The translations under genes were made by a program, and so were the position numbers. 64,000 bases of DNA from a bacterium (GTDB lineage: Bacteria > Actinomycetota > Acidimicrobiia > Spongiisociales > Spongiisociaceae): contig JAPPFW010000069.1 in the NCBI GenBank assembly GCA_028821575.1, forward strand, positions 1 to 64,000. Direction: 5' to 3'. The notes beneath the pieces are model-generated. The model had not been told where the DNA came from. It was given only the letters and a program-made list of their open reading frames with translations, and made no database searches. Positions 24,282-33,261 of the stretch are shown here, one piece after another (position 1 is the first letter of the stretch; each line of letters starts with the position of its first letter).

Positions 24282-25285
24282 CTCCGGGACCGATGACCCT
24301 GGCGCTTGTCTTCTGGCTCGAACTCGGGATCAAGCTGGCGGTGGTCGCTGCGGCCGTACCCGCCATCGGGATGGTAATCGGCTACGCCGAGATGAAGCTG
24401 TCGGCCCACATGCAGAGCCGGGTGGGGCCCTACTTCGCAGGTGGTCGCTACGGATGGGCGCAACTCATCGCCGACGGGGTCAAGTTCATTCAGAAGGAGG
24501 ACATCGTCCCAGCTGAGGCAGACCGCCCGGTGTTCAAGTGGGCGCCGGCTCTCGTGCTGCTGGGGACCATGGCCCTCTTCGTTGTCATTCCCCTCCATCC
24601 GTCCCGCTACGGCATCGTCCGCGACCTCGATCTCGGTATCTTCTACGCCCTCGCCATATCCTCGGTCGGAACCATCGGCGTGCTCATGGCCGGCTGGTCG
24701 TCCGCCAACAAGTACTCCATGATCGGGGGCCTGCGCGCCGCCGGGCAGCTAATCGCATACGAGTTGCCACTGGTCCTCGCCACGGTGGGGGTGGTCATCC
24801 AGGCGGGCACGATGTCGATGCAGGGAATCGTCCAGTCGCAGGTCTCCCAAGGCTGGCCTTTCCTGCTGACCCAGTTCGTCGGTCTGGTCATCTTCATGAT
24901 CGCCGCACTCGCCGAGCTGACCCGACTTCCGTTCGACATGCCGATCGCCGAGTCCGAGCTGGTGATGGGTTACGTCACCGAGTACTCCGGGTTCCGCTTC
25001 CTATTCTTCTTCCTCGCCGAGTTCGCCAACATGTTCACGATGTCAGCCATCGCCGTGACGCTGTTCCTGGGCGGATACGGCCTCTGGGGGATCCCCACCG
25101 ACAGCCTGCTGTCCCCGCTGATCGTGTTCGCCAAGGTGGGAGCGCTGGTGTTCCTGATGATCTGGCTCCGCTGGACGCTTCCCAGGCTCCGCGAGGACCA
25201 GCTCCAGACGCTGGCCTGGAAGTGGCTGATCCCGATCTCGATCCTCAACATCATCGTCACGGCGGTCCTAAAGGTGGTGCTCTAG
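24278..25285 (+). CDS. nuoH: NADH-quinone oxidoreductase subunit H
   Basis: Membrane subunit that links quinone reduction to the proton channels. 335 residues, about eight hydrophobic segments, with the family motifs MQSRVGPYFAGGRYGWAQLIADGVK and LTRLPFDMPIAESELVMGY, the latter carrying the conserved acidic residues. It begins within the nuoD stop (ATGA) and is followed directly by nuoI. Confidence 0.96.
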   Translation: MTPGPMTLALVFWLELGIKLAVVAAAVPAIGMVIGYAEMKLSAHMQSRVGPYFAGGRYGWAQLIADGVKFIQKEDIVPAEADRPVFKWAPALVLLGTMALFVVIPLHPSRYGIVRDLDLGIFYALAISSVGTIGVLMAGWSSANKYSMIGGLRAAGQLIAYELPLVLATVGVVIQAGTMSMQGIVQSQVSQGWPFLLTQFVGLVIFMIAALAELTRLPFDMPIAESELVMGYVTEYSGFRFLFFFLAEFANMFTMSAIAVTLFLGGYGLWGIPTDSLLSPLIVFAKVGALVFLMIWLRWTLPRLREDQLQTLAWKWLIPISILNIIVTAVLKVVL

Positions 25286-25807
25286 ATGAAACTCCCCGCT
25301 CTGCCAAACCTTCGCGAGATTCCCAAGCTCGGGATGCTGACCGGGATGAGGGTCACTTTCACGACCATGCTGCGTACCTGGGCCTTCAACCTGAGCGGCG
25401 GCAGGGTAGGCCTGCGGGCGACGGTCAACTACCCGAAGATCAAGGAGACGCCGGTCCCGAGAGCGAGGGGCGTGATAGCGCTCGAGCAGGAGGCCTGCAC
25501 CGTGTGCATGCTCTGCGCCCGGTCGTGTCCCGACTGGTGCATATACATCGAGGGGCACAAGGAAATGAAGCCACCCACCCGCCCCGGCGGGCGCCCGCGC
25601 GCCAGGGCCACCCTGGACCGCTTCGACATCGACTACGCGCTGTGCATGTACTGCGGGATATGCGTGGAGGTCTGCCCGTTCGACGCCCTCTTCTGGACCC
25701 CCGAGTACGAGTACTCCGAGTACGACATGGGACCGATGATGCACGACATGGACCGGCTCCAGGATTGGATGCCGACCGTTCCCCAGGGCCTGGGAGCGCA
25801 GTCATGA
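25286..25807 (+). CDS. nuoI: NADH-quinone oxidoreductase subunit I
   Basis: Ferredoxin-like subunit with two [4Fe-4S] clusters (N6a, N6b) that passes electrons towards NuoB. The two motifs are CTVCMLCARSCPDWC and CMYCGICVEVCP. An additional cysteine follows the first motif (CPDWC). The 173-residue length is normal, and the C terminus is acidic and Tyr/Met-rich. The start codon follows the nuoH stop without a gap. With NuoE, F and G missing, NuoI could be the entry point for electrons from ferredoxin or another donor. Confidence 0.95.
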   Translation: MKLPALPNLREIPKLGMLTGMRVTFTTMLRTWAFNLSGGRVGLRATVNYPKIKETPVPRARGVIALEQEACTVCMLCARSCPDWCIYIEGHKEMKPPTRPGGRPRARATLDRFDIDYALCMYCGICVEVCPFDALFWTPEYEYSEYDMGPMMHDMDRLQDWMPTVPQGLGAQS

Positions 25808-25844
25808 CCCGCGGTTCGGGAGGAGACGACCGGGGGAGGACGGG

Positions 25845-26411
25845 ATGACCCTCGCGGACTGGATCGCCGAGCCCGTCAACTGGGCCTTCCTGGCGATGGC
25901 GGTGCCGATGGTGGTTGCGGCGCTGCGAGTCGTCACGAGCCGCAACGTGGTGCATGCCGCCCTCTTCCTGGTCCTGACCCTGGCCGCCTCCGCCGGCCTG
26001 TTCATCCTGCTGTCCGCCGAGTTCGTGGCCTGGGTGCTGGTGCTGGTCTACATCGGGGCGGTGATCGTGCTGTTCCTGTTCGGCATCATGATCACCAGGG
26101 CTCCGATCGGCCGGGAGACCAACCTGAGCCACGACACCCGCTGGCCGGCGGCCCTGGCTTCCTTAGCGGTGCTGGCCGTCACCCTGTGGTTGATCATCGC
26201 CGTCTCCGAGGAGATGGGAGGATTCGGGGAACCGCTCCCCGCGGTAGGCGTCGCCACGGCTACCGGGGTGCTCGGGGAAGGCTTCATCAACCGTTACCTG
26301 ATCCCGTTCGAGGCGGTGGGTTTCGTCCTCCTGGCGGCCCTGGTCGGTGGGGTGACCCTGGCCCGCAAGGACCTCACGCCGCTCGAGGAGGAAGAGGGGC
26401 GGCGGGTATGA
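25845..26411 (+). CDS. nuoJ: NADH-quinone oxidoreductase subunit J
   Basis: Membrane subunit of complex I, 188 residues, five hydrophobic segments. ALRVVTSRNVVHAALFLVLTL and LVYIGAVIVLFLFGIMI are the characteristic stretches. The ATG is preceded by GGGGGAGG. A 37-base gap separates it from nuoI. Confidence 0.94.
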   Translation: MTLADWIAEPVNWAFLAMAVPMVVAALRVVTSRNVVHAALFLVLTLAASAGLFILLSAEFVAWVLVLVYIGAVIVLFLFGIMITRAPIGRETNLSHDTRWPAALASLAVLAVTLWLIIAVSEEMGGFGEPLPAVGVATATGVLGEGFINRYLIPFEAVGFVLLAALVGGVTLARKDLTPLEEEEGRRV

Positions 26412-26424
26412 GGGTAGAGCCCCG

Positions 26425-26730
26425 ATGATCCTCACCCAGTTCCTGGTCCTCGGAGCGATCCTGTTCTCGATCGGGATCTACGGGCTGCTCTCGCGCCGCA
26501 ACGCGGTGACGGTCCTGCTGGCGGTGGAACTGATGCTGGCGGCGGTCAACATCAACCTCATCGCCTTCGAAGCCTTCTGGACCACGGCGGCCGCCCACGG
26601 TCACATCTTCGCGATCTTCGTGATCACCATCGCCGCAGCCGAGGTGGGAATCGGCCTCGCCATCATCCTGATGGTGTTCCGCAACCGGGCCTCGAGCAAC
26701 ATCGACGAGCTGGACCTGATGAGGTGGTGA
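26425..26730 (+). CDS. nuoK: NADH-quinone oxidoreductase subunit K
   Basis: Small membrane subunit of complex I (101 residues, three hydrophobic segments) with the two conserved glutamates in VELMLAAVNINLIAF and AAEVGIGLAIIL. It is a homologue of MrpC-type antiporter subunits. The ATG at 26425 follows nuoJ by 13 bases. Confidence 0.95.
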   Translation: MILTQFLVLGAILFSIGIYGLLSRRNAVTVLLAVELMLAAVNINLIAFEAFWTTAAAHGHIFAIFVITIAAAEVGIGLAIILMVFRNRASSNIDELDLMRW

Positions 26731-26737
26731 GGATCTC

Positions 26738-28801
26738 GTGTTGACCCCGATCGCCTCCGCTCCTCTGGTTCTGGCGGCCGAGACGGAGGGCATAGCCGCG
26801 GAACTCTCGTCCGGCGGGTTCTTCGCCGGCACGGCCTGGATCATGCTGGTGCTTCCGTTCGTGGCCTTCCTGGCCATCGTGCTGGTGGGGAAGCGCATGA
26901 AGGGCCAGGGTTCCGAGTTGGCGGTCGGAGCGATGGGAATCAACCTGGTGTGGGCTTCGGTCCTGTTCGTCCAGAACATGGTCGGGGGGATCTACCGCGA
27001 AGTGAACCTGACCATCGGGGAGATCGGGACCATCGCCGGCCACCGCCTGTCGTTCGAGTTGGGCTTCGTGGTGGACGGGTTGTCGATCATGATGTACTGG
27101 GTGGTGGCCTTCGTGGGCTTCCTGGTGTTCGTCTACGCGGTGGGCTACATGAAGGGGGATGTCCGTGTTCCGTGGTTCTTCGCTTCCCTCTCGCTGTTCG
27201 CCGGTTCCATGCTGGTCCTGGTGGGAGCGCCCAACCTGATCCAGTTGATCATCGGCTGGGAGGGCGTCGGCTTGGCCAGCTACCTGCTGATCGGCCACTA
27301 CTGGGAACACAAGGAGAACAGCGACGCGGCCGTCAAGGCTTTCCTCACCAACAAGGTGGCCGATGTCGGCCTGGTGATCGGGACCATTCTGGTGGGCACC
27401 GCCCTGGGCTCCTTCCGCTTCTCCGACCTCAGCGAGGCGGCCGCCGCACACAGCGACACGCTCGGAGCGGTCGCGCTGGCCGGCGGCCTGCTCCTGTTCT
27501 TCGGGGCCATGGGCAAGTCCGCCCAGTTCCCCCTCCACGTATGGCTGCCCGATGCCATGGCCGGTCCCACGCCGGTGTCGGCCCTGATGCACGCCGCCAC
27601 CATGGTGACCGCCGGTATCTATCTAATGGCCCGGACGTTCCCCCTGTACCACGAGATGGCTACGGAGGCCCGGCCCTGGATGGTGACGATCGCGGTCATC
27701 ACGCTGTTCGTGCTCGGTTTCCTGGCCCTGGTGGCCGACGATCTGAAGCGGGTTCTGGCCTACTCCACCGTCTCCCAGCTGGGATACATGATGGCGGCGG
27801 TGGCGGCCGGCGGGTACACGGCCGGCCTGTTCCACCTCTTCACGCACGCATTCTTCAAGGCCCTGCTGTTCCTCGGGGCCGGTTCGGTCATCCATGCAGT
27901 CCACTCCAACAACATGAGCGACATGGGCGGCCTGCGCCGCGACATGCCGGTCACCTTCTGGACCTTCGTGATCGGGTCGGTGTCGCTTGCGGGGGTCATC
28001 CCGTTCGCCGGGTTCTGGTCCAAGGACGAGATCCTGGCCACCCTCGGCCACGAGGGTTACACCGGATTCATGTGGGTGGCGATCGCCGGCGCCTTCGTGA
28101 CCGCCTTCTACATGACCCGAGCGGTGGCGCTGACCTTCTTCGGGACCTACAAGGGCCACGGCCACCCCCACGAATCACCGAGGGTGATGACCGGGCCGCT
28201 GGTCGCGCTGGCCGTCCCGAGCGTGATCGCCGGTCTCCTGAACATCCCCGGCGTTTCCTGGGGCCCGATCCGGAACTTCACCGACTGGTTGGGCGCCCGG
28301 ATCGTCCCCATGGGTGACTACCACCCTTCCGCCATCGAATGGGATCTGGCCGCCTACGGCCTGATAGCAGCCGTGGCAGGGATCGTGCTGGGATGGCTGA
28401 TCTTCTCGCCGGAGGCCGCCACCCAGGCGGCTCGCGACCGGCTGGAGGTTCCGGTGCTCTACCCGCTCCTGCGCCGCAAGTACTACCTCGACGACCTGTA
28501 CATGAACGGGGTGGTGAACCCGATCAAGGGTCCCATCGCCAGGGGTGTCGACTGGGTGAACGGCTACGTGATCGACGCGGTGGTCAACGGCGCCGGATTC
28601 GTGACCGTGTGGCTAGGTCACCTGGTGTACGGCCGGCTGGACCAGCAGGGCATCGACCTGGTGCTCAATGCGGCGGCAGGAGGTACCAGGGGAGCGGGCA
28701 AGCGGCTCGGCTTGGTGCAAACCGGCAAAGTACAGCAATATGCGGGCGCCTTCGTGGTGGGAGCGCTGCTGCTGGTAGTCGTCTTCGTGATCATCACCTA
28801 G
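26738..28801 (+). CDS. nuoL: NADH-quinone oxidoreductase subunit L
   Basis: Distal antiporter-like proton-pumping subunit of complex I, 687 residues. The proton-transfer region is seen in GWEGVGLASYLLIG, MGKSAQFPLHVWLPDAMAGPTPVSALMHAATMV and LFHLFTHAFFKALLFLGAGSVIH. The C-terminal part contains the long lateral helix and final membrane helix (AFVVGALLLVVVFVI). GTG start, seven bases after nuoK. Confidence 0.95.
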   Translation: MLTPIASAPLVLAAETEGIAAELSSGGFFAGTAWIMLVLPFVAFLAIVLVGKRMKGQGSELAVGAMGINLVWASVLFVQNMVGGIYREVNLTIGEIGTIAGHRLSFELGFVVDGLSIMMYWVVAFVGFLVFVYAVGYMKGDVRVPWFFASLSLFAGSMLVLVGAPNLIQLIIGWEGVGLASYLLIGHYWEHKENSDAAVKAFLTNKVADVGLVIGTILVGTALGSFRFSDLSEAAAAHSDTLGAVALAGGLLLFFGAMGKSAQFPLHVWLPDAMAGPTPVSALMHAATMVTAGIYLMARTFPLYHEMATEARPWMVTIAVITLFVLGFLALVADDLKRVLAYSTVSQLGYMMAAVAAGGYTAGLFHLFTHAFFKALLFLGAGSVIHAVHSNNMSDMGGLRRDMPVTFWTFVIGSVSLAGVIPFAGFWSKDEILATLGHEGYTGFMWVAIAGAFVTAFYMTRAVALTFFGTYKGHGHPHESPRVMTGPLVALAVPSVIAGLLNIPGVSWGPIRNFTDWLGARIVPMGDYHPSAIEWDLAAYGLIAAVAGIVLGWLIFSPEAATQAARDRLEVPVLYPLLRRKYYLDDLYMNGVVNPIKGPIARGVDWVNGYVIDAVVNGAGFVTVWLGHLVYGRLDQQGIDLVLNAAAGGTRGAGKRLGLVQTGKVQQYAGAFVVGALLLVVVFVIIT

Positions 28802-28837
28802 CAAAGAACAGAAGGAAGACAGAGGAAGGACGAGCGA

Positions 28838-30421
28838 ATGGCCTGGTTCGAATCCGCGGGGCTCAGCCTCATCGTGTTCCTGCCGGCGGTAGGTGCGCTG
28901 GCGTTGTTCGCCTTCCCCAAAGCCAACGAGGCGGCACAGAAGTGGACCGCGCTGCTGGTCACGGGAGCCACCAGCCTGCTGGCAGTGCTCGCGGCGGTCT
29001 CCTTCGACTACCGGTCCGCGGAGCGCTTCCAGTTCGAGGTGACCGAGAGCTGGATCCCCGCCATCGGGGCCAACTACCACATAGGGGTGGACGGCATCAG
29101 CCTACCGCTCCTCGTCCTGTCGGCGGTGGTGACGTTCCTGGCAGTCGTGTACTCCTGGGACCACTGGGACGAGCCCCGCAACGTCAGGGGGTTCCTGGCG
29201 TTGATGCTGCTGCTGCTCACCGGCATGAATGGAACCTTCGTCGCGCTCGACCTGGTGCTGTTCTTCATCTTCTTCGAACTCGTGCTCCTGCCGATGTACT
29301 TCATGATCGGCATCTGGGGAGACAGCAGCGAACGGCGTATCCCCGTACTGGGCCGCACCGTGACGATGCGCCTCTACGCCGCCATCAAGTTCTTCATCTT
29401 CACCCTGTTCGGGTCGGCCTTCATGCTGCTCGGGTTCCTGGCCCTGTACTTCCGCTCCGGTGACTTCCTCGGTGACAACACCTTCGACATCCCGGCGCTG
29501 ATCGCCCTGGGGGCCCAGAACGCCTTTGGGAGCGGGACCTTCGCCTTCCTGGTCTTCGGGGCCATGTTCCTGGGCTTCGCGGTGAAGGTGCCGATGTGGC
29601 CCTTCCACACCTGGCTACCCGACGCGCACACCGCGGCGCCGACGGTGGGTTCGGTCCTGTTGGCGGCCATCCTCCTGAAGCTCGGTTCCTACGCCTTCCT
29701 CCGCATCTCGATCCCGATCCTCCCCGACATGGCCCGCCAGTGGGCGCCCTTCATCGGTCTGCTGGCCGTGATCGGGATCATCTACGGCTCGCTGGCCTGC
29801 CTCGCCCAGACCGATGTCAAGCGGCTCATCGCCTTCTCCTCGGTCGGCCACATGGGGTTCGTCATGCTCGGTATCGCCACCATGACCGACATCGGGTTCA
29901 ACGCCTCGCTGATCGGCATGGTGGCCCACGGCCTGATCACGGGGCTGCTGTTCTTCCTGGCCGGATCCCTGCATCACCGGTACCACACGAGGGAGATCGC
30001 CCGACTCGGGGGCAACCAGAAGCTGATGCCGTGGATGGGCGGAATCCTGGCGTTCACCGCCATGGCCTCCCTGGGCCTGCCCGGCCTGGCGGGTTTCTGG
30101 GGCGAGTTCATGTCCTTGGTGGGCGCTTACCAGCCGCTGTCCGGACTGAGCGTCAGCCAGTTCCAGACCTACATGGTGATCGGCGCCATCGGCACCGTGC
30201 TCACCGCCGGGTACATGCTGTGGATGCTGCAGCGGGTGAACCTGGGCGAGCCCAAGGAGGAGTGGTCGGGTCACGAGTTCGCCGACGTCGGCACGTACGA
30301 GTGGCTGGCGTGGGTGCCCCTGATCGTGGCAATCGTGGCGATCGGTGTGTATCCGAGGATCGTGTTCGGCGCCACCACCGACGCGGTCGTGAACCTGGCC
30401 CGGACCGCGTTCGGAGGCTGA
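28838..30421 (+). CDS. nuoM: NADH-quinone oxidoreductase subunit M
   Basis: Second antiporter-like proton-pumping subunit, 527 residues and about fourteen hydrophobic segments. Signatures are HIGVDGISLPLLVLSA, FFIFFELVLLPMYFMIGIWG, KVPMWPFHTWLPDAHTAAPT and FSSVGHMGFVMLG. The ATG at 28838 follows a purine-rich AGAGGAAGGACGAGCGA. A 36-base gap separates it from nuoL. Confidence 0.95.
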   Translation: MAWFESAGLSLIVFLPAVGALALFAFPKANEAAQKWTALLVTGATSLLAVLAAVSFDYRSAERFQFEVTESWIPAIGANYHIGVDGISLPLLVLSAVVTFLAVVYSWDHWDEPRNVRGFLALMLLLLTGMNGTFVALDLVLFFIFFELVLLPMYFMIGIWGDSSERRIPVLGRTVTMRLYAAIKFFIFTLFGSAFMLLGFLALYFRSGDFLGDNTFDIPALIALGAQNAFGSGTFAFLVFGAMFLGFAVKVPMWPFHTWLPDAHTAAPTVGSVLLAAILLKLGSYAFLRISIPILPDMARQWAPFIGLLAVIGIIYGSLACLAQTDVKRLIAFSSVGHMGFVMLGIATMTDIGFNASLIGMVAHGLITGLLFFLAGSLHHRYHTREIARLGGNQKLMPWMGGILAFTAMASLGLPGLAGFWGEFMSLVGAYQPLSGLSVSQFQTYMVIGAIGTVLTAGYMLWMLQRVNLGEPKEEWSGHEFADVGTYEWLAWVPLIVAIVAIGVYPRIVFGATTDAVVNLARTAFGG

Positions 30422-30425
30422 CCCG

Positions 30426-31925
30426 GTGGACCTCGACTACCACGCGCTGGCGCCCGAGATCGTCGTAGCCGCCACCATCCTGGTGGTGCTCGGCCTGGAC
30501 GTGGCTCTGCCCAGACCCCGCAAGTACTGGACCGCCTTCGCCGGGGTGGTGGGACTGGCGCTGGCAGCCGTCCCGCTCGTGACGCTGGCGTTCGGCGGGG
30601 GCCCCGATGCCAGGTCGATGCTGGGCGGCGCCTACGTGGTGGACGACTTCGCCTTGGTGCTCAAGGCGGTGTTCATCGTGGGCGGGTACCTGGTGCTGCT
30701 GATGTCCGTCTCCTACATTGAGAGCGACCGTTACTACCAGGGCGAGTACTACCTGCTGCTGCTCACCTCGATCCTCGGTTCGCTGATCATGGCCTCCTCC
30801 CGCGACCTGATCACGGTCTTCGTGGGCCTTGAGTTGGTCACGGGCCCGCTGTTCCTGCTGGCGGGCTGGCGCAAGGGGGATGAGAAGTCCAACGAGGCCT
30901 CCCTGAAGTTCTTCATCCTCGGGGTCCTCTCCACCGCCATTCTCCTCTACGGCATGTCCTTCCTCTACGGCCTCACCGGGTCGGTTACCTTCGAGGGCAT
31001 CCGCACCGCCGGCGCGGACCTGCTGGACAGCGGCGCCTTCCGGCTGGCCGTCCTGTTCACCCTGGTGGGGTTCGGGTTCAAGATCACCGCGGTGCCGTTC
31101 CACTTCTGGGCGCCGGACACCTACGAAGGTTCCCCGACCCCGGTGACCGCCTACCTGTCGGTCGGTTCCAAGGCAGCCGGCTTCGTAGGGCTGCTGCTCC
31201 TGTGCTACAAGGCCTTCCCGTCGGTAACCGAGATCTGGGGCCCGGCCCTGTGGGTCCTGGCCGCCCTGTCCATGACGCTGGGCAACCTAACGGCGCTCCG
31301 CCAGGACAACATCGTTCGCATGCTGGCCTACTCGTCGATCGCCCAGGGCGGATTCATCCTCGTGCCGTTCGCAGCCGCGGCGGTGACCAGCGATCCGGGC
31401 GTTATCCAGGAGGCCGCGTCGGCCACCATCGTGTACGTGATCATCTATGCCTTCATGAACCTGGGCGCCTTCGGGGTGGTGATCGCCGCGGCCCGCCGCA
31501 CCGGCACCGCAATGATCGACGGCTGGGCGGGAATGTGGCGCTACGCACCCCGCCTCGCCACTCTAGGGGCCGTCTTCTTCTTCTCGCTGGCCGGGATCCC
31601 GCCTCTGGCCGGCTGGTATGCCAAGTTCGCCATGTTCCTGGCCATTCTCCGCCCCGCCAACGCGTGGGCCACCGCCCTGGCGGTGATAGCAGCCGTCAAC
31701 GCGGTCATCGCCCTCGTCTACTACGCCCGGGTCGCCAAGACCATGTGGATGGATCCCCTCCCCGAGGATGCTTCCGACACCACCCTCCGTACCAGGCCCC
31801 TCAGTGGTTCACTGGCCCTGGCCCTGGGCATATCCGCCCTGTTCGTCATCGTCGCCGGCGTCCTGCCATTCCAACTCGCCGGCGTCTTCGCCGAAGCCGC
31901 CAAGGTCGTAACCGCCGGCATCTGA
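30426..31925 (+). CDS. nuoN: NADH-quinone oxidoreductase subunit N
   Basis: Third antiporter-like proton-pumping subunit and last gene of the operon, 499 residues. It shows ELVTGPLFLLAGWRKGDEKSNEASLKFF, KITAVPFHFWAPDTYEGSPTPVTAYLS and MLAYSSIAQGGFIL. The GTG start has GGAGG well placed at the end of nuoM. Confidence 0.94.
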   Translation: MDLDYHALAPEIVVAATILVVLGLDVALPRPRKYWTAFAGVVGLALAAVPLVTLAFGGGPDARSMLGGAYVVDDFALVLKAVFIVGGYLVLLMSVSYIESDRYYQGEYYLLLLTSILGSLIMASSRDLITVFVGLELVTGPLFLLAGWRKGDEKSNEASLKFFILGVLSTAILLYGMSFLYGLTGSVTFEGIRTAGADLLDSGAFRLAVLFTLVGFGFKITAVPFHFWAPDTYEGSPTPVTAYLSVGSKAAGFVGLLLLCYKAFPSVTEIWGPALWVLAALSMTLGNLTALRQDNIVRMLAYSSIAQGGFILVPFAAAAVTSDPGVIQEAASATIVYVIIYAFMNLGAFGVVIAAARRTGTAMIDGWAGMWRYAPRLATLGAVFFFSLAGIPPLAGWYAKFAMFLAILRPANAWATALAVIAAVNAVIALVYYARVAKTMWMDPLPEDASDTTLRTRPLSGSLALALGISALFVIVAGVLPFQLAGVFAEAAKVVTAGI

Positions 31926-32053
31926 CATCTAGGGCTCGTATGCAGGAGCGATTCGCCGCGGAGCCGTACAGCGGATGCAGTCGGCTTGGAAACTCCAATC
32001 TGGTGAGTACCAGCGGTTACCGGGAGTTAGCCTCCGTAGATGCTTGAATAGAC

Positions 32054-32794
32054 GTGACAATGGAGGCACCAACCACCACTCTTGATCAATCCAGGTTCGA
32101 AGACCCGCTGTACACGATCGCCGAGGCAGCGCGCATCATCGATGTGCCACCCTCGACGCTGTCCACTTGGGCGCGGGGATATGTGCGGCGACCCCCCAAC
32201 CGTCCGGAGGTTAGGGGAGAGCCCATAGTTACCTATCGGGAGATGTATGGACCGAGACGCCCATCCATTCCCTTCGTCGGACTCACCGAGGCGACGGTGC
32301 TGGCCGCAATCCGCGCCAGCGGAGTGCCGATGCAACGGATCCGACCAGCTCTCAAGGAACTCCAGAGAGGACTGGGCATTCGCCATGCCCTAGCTTCCAG
32401 CAAGCTATACACCGACGGTGCCGAACTGCTGTACGACTATGCAGAGCGACACCCCGATGCGAAGGCTGCACGAGCGGCGCGCCGACTGGTAGTGATACGT
32501 AGCGGCCAGAGTGTCTTCTCGGAGGTGATCGCAGAGTACCTGCGCGGCTTCCGCTATGCGCCCGATGGCTACGTTGAACTCTTCCGAGTGCCTGCCTACC
32601 GCCAGGCAAGCGTAGTAGTCGATCCGACGCGATCGTCCGGCGCTCCCATTTTCGAACGGGGAGGATGTCGGGTGGAGGATGTGCTACAGCGGTTCCAGGC
32701 TGGCGAATCCCTCAAGGAACTGACCGAGGAGTTCGGTGTGCCGGCTAATCATCTGGAGGATGCAATCCGTGTCGCATCCAGACGGGCTGCCTAG
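32054..32794 (+). CDS. DUF433-type antitoxin with N-terminal helix-turn-helix (VapB45-like)
   Basis: The 246-residue protein begins with a MerR-like helix-turn-helix (YTIAEAARIIDVPPSTLSTWARG, about 20-42) and ends with a DUF433 domain (APIFERGGCRVEDVLQRFQAGESLKELTEEFGVPANHLEDAIRVA). The arrangement, length and overlap with a PIN-like gene match the VapBC45-type toxin-antitoxin pair known from Mycobacterium tuberculosis. It should neutralise the toxin and repress the pair. The start is uncertain: GTG at 32054 or the ATG two codons on; no clear ribosome site. Base composition looks less GC-rich than the neighbours, which suggests acquisition. Confidence 0.72.
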   Translation: MTMEAPTTTLDQSRFEDPLYTIAEAARIIDVPPSTLSTWARGYVRRPPNRPEVRGEPIVTYREMYGPRRPSIPFVGLTEATVLAAIRASGVPMQRIRPALKELQRGLGIRHALASSKLYTDGAELLYDYAERHPDAKAARAARRLVVIRSGQSVFSEVIAEYLRGFRYAPDGYVELFRVPAYRQASVVVDPTRSSGAPIFERGGCRVEDVLQRFQAGESLKELTEEFGVPANHLEDAIRVASRRAA

Positions 32795-33176
32795 GCTCTT
32801 TCTCGACCGCAGCCTGGGCTCGATCAAGGTACCCGGGATTCTCCGAGATGCTGGTTTGTGTCTGATTACGCTGGTCGAGCATTATGGAAGGCCTACGGAC
32901 GAAACAGTTTCCGATCCCGAGTGGCTTGAACTGGTCGGCACCAAAGGCTGGGCTGCCTTTACCAAGGACAAGCGGATCCGGCTGGTCCAGGAAAACCGCC
33001 AAGCGCTGATCGCCCGTAGAGTTCGTTGCTTCTACCTATCGAACCAGAGCCTGCCCGGTGACGAGATGGCCGCGCGGTTTCTGAGCAACCTTCCGCGCAT
33101 CACCGCCTGTGCACGATCAGGCCCGTTCATGTACGCCGTTCACCAGAACCGGATCCAAGAGATGCCGATCGGGTGA
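32769..33176 (+). CDS. PIN-like toxin (VapC45-like)
   Basis: A 135-residue protein starting LPRLFLDRSLGSIKVPGILRDAGL, with further acidic residues in DPEWLELVGTKGWAAFTKDKRIR, as in the PIN-like RNase family paired with DUF433 antitoxins. Such toxins cut RNA when freed from the antitoxin. The GTG at 32769 has GGAGG nine bases upstream, inside the antitoxin gene, and overlaps it by 26 bases, so the two are translated together. An upstream ATG at 32736 would lengthen the overlap and has no ribosome site. Confidence 0.7.
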   Translation: MSHPDGLPRLFLDRSLGSIKVPGILRDAGLCLITLVEHYGRPTDETVSDPEWLELVGTKGWAAFTKDKRIRLVQENRQALIARRVRCFYLSNQSLPGDEMAARFLSNLPRITACARSGPFMYAVHQNRIQEMPIG

Positions 33177-33261
33177 CAGCGATTCCTTCGTGTTAACGGG
33201 TAGTCTCGGTTGCGGATGAAATCCATGCGGATCCTCTCGCCGTGTCCAGTGATGGGCTGAC

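Noticed and set aside
28847-28870. tRNA-like GGTTCGAATCC T-loop
   Set aside because: It lies in the first codons of nuoM and no acceptor or anticodon stem can be formed around it.
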